A stretch of DNA of 64,000 bases from NCBI RefSeq assembly GCF_007197995.1, contig NZ_VKKH01000009.1:1-64000 (forward strand), in the 5' to 3' direction. The notes beneath the pieces are model-generated. The model saw nothing but the letters and a program-made list of their open reading frames with translations. It was not told where the DNA came from and made no database searches. Every line of letters begins with the position of its first letter. Position 1 is the first letter of the stretch. Source of the stretch: Aliiglaciecola sp. M165. Lineage in GTDB: Bacteria; Pseudomonadota; Gammaproteobacteria; Enterobacterales; Alteromonadaceae. This document shows positions 58,662 to 64,000 of the stretch, piece by piece. Made by a program: the position numbers and the translations under genes.

Positions 58662-59860
58662 ACAATGTATAGCTGCATAAAACCAGCGAGCATGCCCAGT
58701 ACTGCACCCACGACAATGAGCTTCCATTCATCAGCCTGGTAAGCAGGACGCAAAACACCCTCAAATTCCTCGGGCGAGAGTTCCTGCATTCTAGCGCACA
58801 AATCGTCGCCCACTTTTAACGCGCCATCGGCATATTCGTGGGCGTATTGGAGGTATTTGTCTGAGCTATCAAAAATCTGCTGAACGGCTAACTCTTTCAT
58901 TCGATAGTATTTTTCAGAACCAACACCTAGGGCAAAATACGGCTGGGCCATGGCGACATAACGCTCAATAGCATCATTCACATGAAGCTCAATGAGTTCA
59001 AGCAACTGTTCAGAGCCGGAGCCATTTAATACGATGTCGGTGATGTTCTTAGCATTAATCAGTTTCTTTTCGATGATGTCGGAATACACCTCTGACACTT
59101 CTTTTTGGCGTTTTAAGAACATGCCTTGAATTGTCAAACCTAAAAACTTAATCGGTTGCTTGGGTTCAAAGATAATTTTTATTGCGATCCAGTTGGTAGC
59201 GTATCCCACCACTAAACCACCGGCAGGTAACACCCACCAGATTGGATTAAAATACCAAATCGCCATGGTCGCCAAGCCAAAAAGGAAACCAAAGTACAAG
59301 CCTGACTTTTCGATGAAAGGAAATTCCTTTTCGCCGGCTTTTAAGAAAATTTCGTTAATTAACTCGGGTTCATCAACCAGATGACCGACAACCAGTTCTT
59401 TAATGTCAATGATTTCATCCACATTGTGTTTGAAATCTTCAACCATTTTATGCACAACATTGGGGATATCCGCTTCTACTCGTTTGTAAACCAAATTCTT
59501 GGCTTGCACCGGCATGCTGGCCCATAACTGCGGCGCAGATTCTTGCATAACTTGATTGACAATCTTTCTTAATACTTGCTTGAGGCGACGATCGATGGAT
59601 TGGGTAAGCATATGCGGATCGAGGCGATCTGTCAGTTCTTGCACACTGAGCAACTTACCCAGTACTAGCTCGACTTCTATCTCAGCCATTTCCCGACGCT
59701 TCATCGGGATCAAACCTTGCCAACCAAAGATAGGACGAATACCAATAAATTCTATTGGATAAAACATCATTTTGACCGCAAGGTAATTTGTCGCATAACC
59801 GACTAATGCACTGGTGAATGGGATCAACAGAAGTACATAGTTATCAAAAATCCATTGCAT
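58658..59860 (-). CDS. DUF445 family membrane protein
   Basis: 400 residues, with a hydrophobic N-terminal helix (LLLIPFTSALVGYATNYLAV), a repeated glycine-rich membrane segment (WVLPAGGLVVGYATNWIAIKII), and a C-terminal helix (LIVVGAVLGMLAGFMQLYIV). The duplicated GYATN-K-F-P pattern is typical of DUF445. Between them are amphipathic regions. Function not established. Confidence 0.88.
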   Translation of the reverse strand: MQWIFDNYVLLLIPFTSALVGYATNYLAVKMMFYPIEFIGIRPIFGWQGLIPMKRREMAEIEVELVLGKLLSVQELTDRLDPHMLTQSIDRRLKQVLRKIVNQVMQESAPQLWASMPVQAKNLVYKRVEADIPNVVHKMVEDFKHNVDEIIDIKELVVGHLVDEPELINEIFLKAGEKEFPFIEKSGLYFGFLFGLATMAIWYFNPIWWVLPAGGLVVGYATNWIAIKIIFEPKQPIKFLGLTIQGMFLKRQKEVSEVYSDIIEKKLINAKNITDIVLNGSGSEQLLELIELHVNDAIERYVAMAQPYFALGVGSEKYYRMKELAVQQIFDSSDKYLQYAHEYADGALKVGDDLCARMQELSPEEFEGVLRPAYQADEWKLIVVGAVLGMLAGFMQLYIV

Positions 59861-60132
59861 AAGCAGCTAGGCGGCCTTTATTAGTGTGATTGTCTGGCTC
59901 ATGTTGTCAGGCTAAACTTTGCAATTAGAATGGTCAATCTAATTTGCGCAAATAAGCTTCAATTCAGCCTTTACAGTAGAAAATTAAATTTCATTTGATA
60001 ACAAAGTGTTAACATAGATTGCCAAATATTTGCGAGGCGAATGTTGCAAATACCCGGCGATTTGGTAGCGTTTTCTAACTTTTTACATTATTAACTCATA
60101 ATAGACGTTGTAAAAGAGACAGAGTAAATCCT

Positions 60133-61611
60133 ATGACAAAGCTTGCCGATCTAGATGCTGCCATTAAACATGCAGCAGATTACGAAGAATACAAGGAAGC
60201 CTGTGAAGCACATGATGAGCTCTCTGGTGCAGATGACTGGAAAGCCAAGGATGCCTGTAAAGAATATGATTACCGACTAATCCGCAAACGTGTGCAGCGT
60301 ATCAAACTCGCACGCTCACGCGGAGACGCATTAGGTTTAATGTCGATTCTGCACGAGGGGATCCACGGAAACCTGGGCAACATCGCTAACCCTGCATTGA
60401 AAAACAGTAGCAAGATAGGTACAAAACTACTTATTCAGGAGTTTATTGACCAAGTATGCGAATCCCTGGACTTCATTTATCAAGCAGATGAAACCGAAGT
60501 CGATTTTTACGAAAAACTATCATTTTTCGATGAAACTGCACACGCCTTTGGACGTTCATGTTTGATGCTAAGTGGTGGAGCTGGTTTGGGCTTTTTCCAC
60601 GGAGGAGTGGTGAAATCACTCTCTGAACATGACGTTTTACCTGATGTTGTGTCAGGTGCCAGCGCAGGTTCGATCATTGCGAGTTTGATTGCAACTCGCA
60701 CTAACGAAGAGTTGTGCGAGGCTTTAGAGCCTGAAAACATTCATGAGAAATTTAGTCAATGGCGTTTATGGCAAGGGTTTGGCCGCAATAGTCTGTTAGA
60801 CAGCACCAACCTAGAAAATGCACTGATCGAACTGTTCGATATCACGACCTTTGAAGAAGCCTACAAAAAGACTGGTCGTCATGTGACCGTCACAGTCTCT
60901 CCTTCAGATCTGCATCAGTTTTCTCGACTGCTTAACGCCAAAACATCACCCAACGCGATCATCACTCAGGCAGTGCGAGCCTCATGCGCTATTCCCTTGG
61001 TATTTAGCCCAGTGCAACTCAAGGCAAAGAATCAGGCCGGCGATGTGGTTCCCTACATTCCAAACCGCCGTTTCGCAGATGGATCACTGATGGCAGATAT
61101 GCCATTTAAACAACTTGCGAGATTGTATGGCGTCAACCACAGTATTGTTAGTCAAACCAACCCCATAGCTGTGCCATTTTTATCGCGTGACAAGAAAGAC
61201 ACTCATGGACTGATGGCGTTGACTTGGCGACACATGGCTAACCTTACTAAGTTAAATAGCATCTATGCGTTCGACGTGCTTGAGGGAGCAATTTCCAATA
61301 AGGCTGCCAAGTTAGGTATTCACAAAGTTCGCTCGATCATTGATCAGCAATATGTGGGAGATATTAATATATTGCCGGAGCATGGGTTTAGCAGCTTGAA
61401 ACATATTTTTGCCAACCCCTCTTTGACGAGCATTGAAAAGCTTATTCATAGTGCTGAGCGCGCAACCTGGTCTCAATTGGACAGGATCAAGCGTGATACC
61501 AAAATAAGTAAAACCTTCCGCACACATTTAAAAGCACTTAAAGCAAGAGAAGAACGCGTGCTTACACAACACAATGGATTGCGTTTGGTTGATGGGCAAA
61601 AAAGTGCATAA
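60133..61611 (+). CDS. DUF3336 patatin-like triacylglycerol lipase
   Basis: 492 residues. The N-terminal DUF3336 region spans about 17-125 (DDWKAKDACKEYDYRLIRKR). The patatin domain follows: SGGAGLGFFHGG (147-158), nucleophile S177 in SGASAGSII, and the dyad Asp in FADGSLMADMP. This architecture is shared with the yeast Tgl3/4/5 triacylglycerol lipases. With WS/DGAT and phasins in the same 10 kb it suggests turnover of stored neutral lipid. No signal peptide. Confidence 0.92.
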   Translation: MTKLADLDAAIKHAADYEEYKEACEAHDELSGADDWKAKDACKEYDYRLIRKRVQRIKLARSRGDALGLMSILHEGIHGNLGNIANPALKNSSKIGTKLLIQEFIDQVCESLDFIYQADETEVDFYEKLSFFDETAHAFGRSCLMLSGGAGLGFFHGGVVKSLSEHDVLPDVVSGASAGSIIASLIATRTNEELCEALEPENIHEKFSQWRLWQGFGRNSLLDSTNLENALIELFDITTFEEAYKKTGRHVTVTVSPSDLHQFSRLLNAKTSPNAIITQAVRASCAIPLVFSPVQLKAKNQAGDVVPYIPNRRFADGSLMADMPFKQLARLYGVNHSIVSQTNPIAVPFLSRDKKDTHGLMALTWRHMANLTKLNSIYAFDVLEGAISNKAAKLGIHKVRSIIDQQYVGDINILPEHGFSSLKHIFANPSLTSIEKLIHSAERATWSQLDRIKRDTKISKTFRTHLKALKAREERVLTQHNGLRLVDGQKSA

Positions 61612-61754
61612 TTGATCAGCGGTTTTGCCTGTTCTGTGCGCTGTTTGCGCCGCAAAGAACCCTAAGGTGACCTATTGGGCTAGAGGAGGCGGCGTGAATA
61701 TACGTCAAATCTGCACACTCTTAACGGGTATCTCGTAACAGCAACCGATGGTTT

Positions 61755-61920
61755 AAAAGATCCCCTCCTTCGAGGGGAAGACGCTTTATTTTTAACTTCT
61801 CTCGATAACGTGGGAGTTTAGACTTCTCCGGATAACGTGGAGTTTTTGACCACATGGATGACTTGGTGTTTTTTTACTTCGCGGATGATGTGGTAATTAT
61901 AACTGCAGCGAAGACTGCAT
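61755..61920. repeat. Short tandem array, locus 3 of the dispersed repeat family
   Basis: A hairpin GATCCCCTCCTTCGAGGGGA (61760-61779) is followed by three to four ~26-bp units (ACTTCTCCGGATAACGTGG; ACTTCGCGGATGATGTGG). It matches the architecture at 1.04 and 13.7 kb. No gene in it; a small open frame across it is not credible. Confidence 0.6.
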
Positions 61921-61949
61921 ATGTTTCTAGTCATGCATCAAACCGCAGA

Positions 61950-61976
61950 AAACAAAAAAGCGCCTATTGGCGCTTA
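61950..61976 (-). terminator. Probable terminator of the phasin genes
   Basis: On the minus strand, AAGCGCC and GGCGCTT pair around AATA and are followed by TTTTTTG. It lies about 140 bases beyond the PhaF-like stop. Confidence 0.75.
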
Positions 61977-62039
61977 TCAAATTTATTTTCCCTTAAAGAA
62001 AACAACTTCCCGGCATCCTGCTCGTATTTCTTATACCTC

Positions 62040-62119
62040 ACTCCAGTACAACTTAAACCAGAGGTAGAGCTGGACTACTTAACTCAGTGTCTAACCTCTG
62101 TACAACTTAAATCTGGAGT
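62040..62119. repeat. Nested inverted and direct repeats after the PhaF-like gene
   Basis: Outer inverted arms ACTCCAG (62040) and CTGGAGT (62113). Inner inverted arms CAGAGGT (62059) and ACCTCTG (62094). The 12-mer GTACAACTTAAA occurs directly at 62046 and 62100. Role unknown; may be a degenerate duplication of about 54 bases. Confidence 0.65.
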
Positions 62120-62682
62120 TATTCTTTACCTGCAGCTGGCTTTTTAGCAACAGTTTTACGCGTGCGAGGTTTAGCTGGCGCTTTGGCTGCCGCTGGTTTT
62201 TTCGCTGCTGGTTTTGTTTTTGCAGTTGTTGAAGCTGGCTTAGCCGCAGCTTTAGGTGCTGCCTTAGCCTTAGGCGCTGCTGCTTTTTTAGCAGGAGTCG
62301 CTTTAGCAGCTGGTTTGGCAGCAGGCTTTGCGGCAGCTTTTTGCTGAGCTAACTTAGCAACGACTTCAATAAGGTTGTCGACTTTTGCTGACAATTTTTC
62401 AAGTTGAATATCGCGACTATCGCTTTGCATACCTAATTTGGCTTTGAGCATTGCTATTTTGTCTTCTAACATCACTTTCCCCTTAAATTTTTCGTTGAAC
62501 TTTGCTTTTAGCTCTGCTTCAACAGTTTCGCCTCGCACAATAAGGTCTTGTACAAAAGCATTACCGTCAACGTATAATTTGTCCAGTTTATCGGTAGATT
62601 TTTCAACACCTTCGCTGTAAACGCCGACGCTTGCTAACCAAGACTTACGTCCGGCTTGCTCGACAGTCTTAACTGCTTTCAT
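62119..62682 (-). CDS. Phasin with Lys/Ala/Pro-rich histone-like tail (PhaF-like)
   Basis: 187 residues. The phasin domain (1-115) has SWLASVGVYSEGVEKSTDKL and DKIAMLKAKLGM. The tail (from about 116) is a repeat of AKPAAK/KAAAPKAKA type, rich in K, A and P, like PhaF, which binds DNA non-specifically and helps distribute PHA granules. It follows the small phasin gene on the same strand (63 bases). AAGGGG ribosome site precedes the ATG. Confidence 0.91.
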   Translation of the reverse strand: MKAVKTVEQAGRKSWLASVGVYSEGVEKSTDKLDKLYVDGNAFVQDLIVRGETVEAELKAKFNEKFKGKVMLEDKIAMLKAKLGMQSDSRDIQLEKLSAKVDNLIEVVAKLAQQKAAAKPAAKPAAKATPAKKAAAPKAKAAPKAAAKPASTTAKTKPAAKKPAAAKAPAKPRTRKTVAKKPAAGKE

Positions 62683-62719
62683 TGTTATCCCCTTAAATAT
62701 TTGTGAGATGGCAATAAGA

Positions 62720-62738
62720 CGCCCGTGTTAAACGGGCG
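62720..62738 (-). terminator. Hairpin between the two phasin genes
   Basis: CGCCCG and CGGGCG form a 6-bp stem with a 7-base loop. There is little T-run, so it may be a partial terminator or mRNA-stabilising stem that sets the ratio of the two phasins. Confidence 0.45.
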
Positions 62739-62745
62739 GCTCAAT

Positions 62746-63099
62746 TTATTTTGCAGCTAGTTTTGCTACCGCGTCAGTTAGCGCGTCGATTTTTGCAGAA
62801 AGTTCTTCAACTTTGTCTTCTGAAGAAGCTTTGTCCAAACCAAGTTTCTGACGTACTTCAGCTACTCGCTCTTCAACGTTAGTTTTTGATTTGATTTTAG
62901 CTTTAGCTTCAGTCTCAAGAACTTCACCTTTAGCAACTAGGTCTTCGAAAACCTTACCTGCTTCTGCAGTCAATTTTTCGTATTGGCCTTGAGCTTCGTC
63001 GAAACTCTTACCGTAAGCACCTAAACCTGCTAACCAGATTTTACGTGCGAAATCTTCTGCTTCAGATACTTTACCTTTGATTGCGTCTAATTTAGTCAT
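62746..63099 (-). CDS. Phasin family protein (PhaI-like)
   Basis: 117 residues. The ATG at 63099 has AGGA upstream; the frame opens earlier (63159) but without a start context. The phasin domain is complete: ARKIWLAGLGAYGKSFDEAQ, and the C-terminal coiled coil VEELSAKIDALTDAVAKLAA. No basic tail, unlike its neighbour. Coats PHA or other storage granules; the PHA synthase is outside the window. Confidence 0.92.
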   Translation of the reverse strand: MTKLDAIKGKVSEAEDFARKIWLAGLGAYGKSFDEAQGQYEKLTAEAGKVFEDLVAKGEVLETEAKAKIKSKTNVEERVAEVRQKLGLDKASSEDKVEELSAKIDALTDAVAKLAAK

Positions 63100-63230
63100 G
63101 ATTAATTCCTCGCTGTGTTGACTGTGGAGAAGATTAACGATGTAAATTAGAAACCGCATACTAAACGTACGATTTATTGAAAATAAATTGGAATGAAATT
63201 TTAACCCTTTGATTTTATGGGAAATTTAAT

Positions 63231-63260
63231 TCAGCCAAAAATTGAGGAGTTTTTGGCTGA
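63231..63260. terminator. Perfect hairpin after fadR
   Basis: TCAGCCAAAAA and TTTTTGGCTGA form an 11-bp stem around an eight-base loop. It lies just beyond the fadR stop; U-tracts are inside the stem. Likely terminator. Confidence 0.6.
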
Positions 63261-63275
63261 ATAATTGGAAATAAA

Positions 63276-63986
63276 TCAGTCTACGATGTCTTTGGGCATC
63301 TCAGCACGAATTTCCTGCCAAATTTTACCCGATTCGATACCGTATTCACGGATAACTCCGGCTACACCCACAAAATCTTCTTTTTCGGCTAGTTCCATCA
63401 ATTTTTGATAATAATTGCGCGAGAGATCCCGAGATTTTTGATAAGAGAAGTAAAATCCTCCTATTCTTGAATAAAGTCCTTTAAAACCATTCATCATCAA
63501 TACATACACTTTGTTGCCCGATGCGAACGCCATATCGTGATTGATTTGATAATCGAATAATGCAAACGCAGCTCCATCTTCTGGGATGTCTTTGTAGCCT
63601 TTGAGGATCTCTTTCACGCGCTCTGCATTGTTCTTGATCGCACCGCGAATAAATACAGCACTAAGGTTAGTGCGAGCCGCCAACAAATGGTCAACAAGTT
63701 CTGAAATTCCATCTTGGTCTAAGCGCGCAAGAGTTTCCAAAATATTTAGACCTGAAGTTTCCCAAAAATTGTTTACTTTGGTTGGCTTGCCATGTTGGAT
63801 AGTCAACCATCCATCTCTGGCTAAACGCTGTAAAACTTCTCGTAGCGTTGTCCGTGTTACACCAATTAGTTCCGACAGTTCACGCTCGGCTGGCAAAATA
63901 GTGCCTGGGGGAAACCTGCCACTCCAAATTGACTCAACGATATACTCTTCAGCAAACCCTGCGGGGCTTTGTGCCTTGTAAATCAT
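63276..63986 (-). CDS. fadR: Fatty acid metabolism regulator FadR
   Basis: GntR-family regulator that senses long-chain acyl-CoA, represses fad genes and activates unsaturated fatty acid synthesis. The winged HTH is at about 10-75 ([31 protein letters not shown]). The acyl-CoA-binding domain follows ([33 protein letters not shown]). 236 residues fits FadR. Gene is complete; the start is 14 bases from the right edge. fadH and the dienoyl-CoA isomerase genes in this window are plausible regulon members. Confidence 0.95.
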   Translation of the reverse strand: MIYKAQSPAGFAEEYIVESIWSGRFPPGTILPAERELSELIGVTRTTLREVLQRLARDGWLTIQHGKPTKVNNFWETSGLNILETLARLDQDGISELVDHLLAARTNLSAVFIRGAIKNNAERVKEILKGYKDIPEDGAAFALFDYQINHDMAFASGNKVYVLMMNGFKGLYSRIGGFYFSYQKSRDLSRNYYQKLMELAEKEDFVGVAGVIREYGIESGKIWQEIRAEMPKDIVD

Positions 63987-64000
63987 GCAACGGCTCTCTT

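Noticed and set aside
61854-62147. 97-codon plus-strand ORF
   Set aside because: It spans the locus-3 repeats, a minus-strand terminator and the 3' end of the phasin gene. The protein looks like repeat translation.

Overview
The window looks like chromosomal DNA of a marine, heterotrophic gammaproteobacterium of the Alteromonadales type. The clues are gammaproteobacterial housekeeping genes (cysS, ppiB, lpxH, miaE, bfd, grxD, sodB, fadH, fadR), a laminarin-type GH16/GH3 lipoprotein pair, TonB/Fur iron uptake, PEP-CTERM proteins and phasins. I see no rRNA, tRNA, CRISPR array or prophage. Genus cannot be settled from the sequence alone.

Layout. 1-1.2 kb: the 5' two-thirds or more of an IS110/IS1111 transposase running off the left edge, then a short tandem repeat. 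1.2-4.0 kb: cysS, ppiB, lpxH. 4.1-6.9 kb: a GH16-GH3 lipoprotein operon for beta-glucan breakdown. 7.2-13.2 kb: a six-gene ABC importer with the gene order of the rhizobial glycerol system glpSTPQUV. 13.3-15.9 kb: a YCII/DGPF-like protein and an ECF42-type sigma factor, separated by a 0.9-kb bidirectional tandem-repeat array. 16.2-21.6 kb: an M13 peptidase and a SWIM-SNF2 helicase. 21.7-24.6 kb: miaE, a ParDE-like toxin-antitoxin pair, a second truncated miaE 5' end, and a lipase. 24.7-30.3 kb: a complete tripartite RND efflux operon. 30.3-33.5 kb: gltS overlapping a small K+ channel gene, and a patatin lipoprotein. 33.6-37.4 kb: a divergent Fur-boxed TonB receptor and a DUF6607-like/membrane protein pair. 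37.4-44.6 kb: a PhyH dioxygenase, two PEP-CTERM-type proteins, a beta-propeller protein, a Yip1 protein, and a redox/iron group (peroxiredoxin, bfd, grxD, sodB).

44.9-64 kb is dominated by lipid metabolism. fadH and a dienoyl-CoA isomerase gene lie divergent from a TetR regulator and near a GMC oxidoreductase. Further on are a WS/DGAT acyltransferase with its own TetR regulator, a DUF3336 patatin (TAG-lipase type), two phasins and fadR. Together they suggest storage (wax ester/TAG/PHA) and oxidation of unsaturated fatty acids. Embedded among them are an orphan ParA next to an ankyrin membrane protein, a DUF445 protein, a PhoD-like phosphatase and a gene broken by one in-frame stop.

The most unusual items are: (i) a dispersed family of roughly 24-26 bp tandem units built around a GATCCCC/GGGGA hairpin at three loci; (ii) the duplicated, diverged 5' end of miaE flanking the toxin-antitoxin module; (iii) the ECF42/YCII pair split by the largest repeat array; (iv) the translationally coupled gltS-K+ channel pair; and (v) the single-stop pseudogene at 50.6-51.6 kb.
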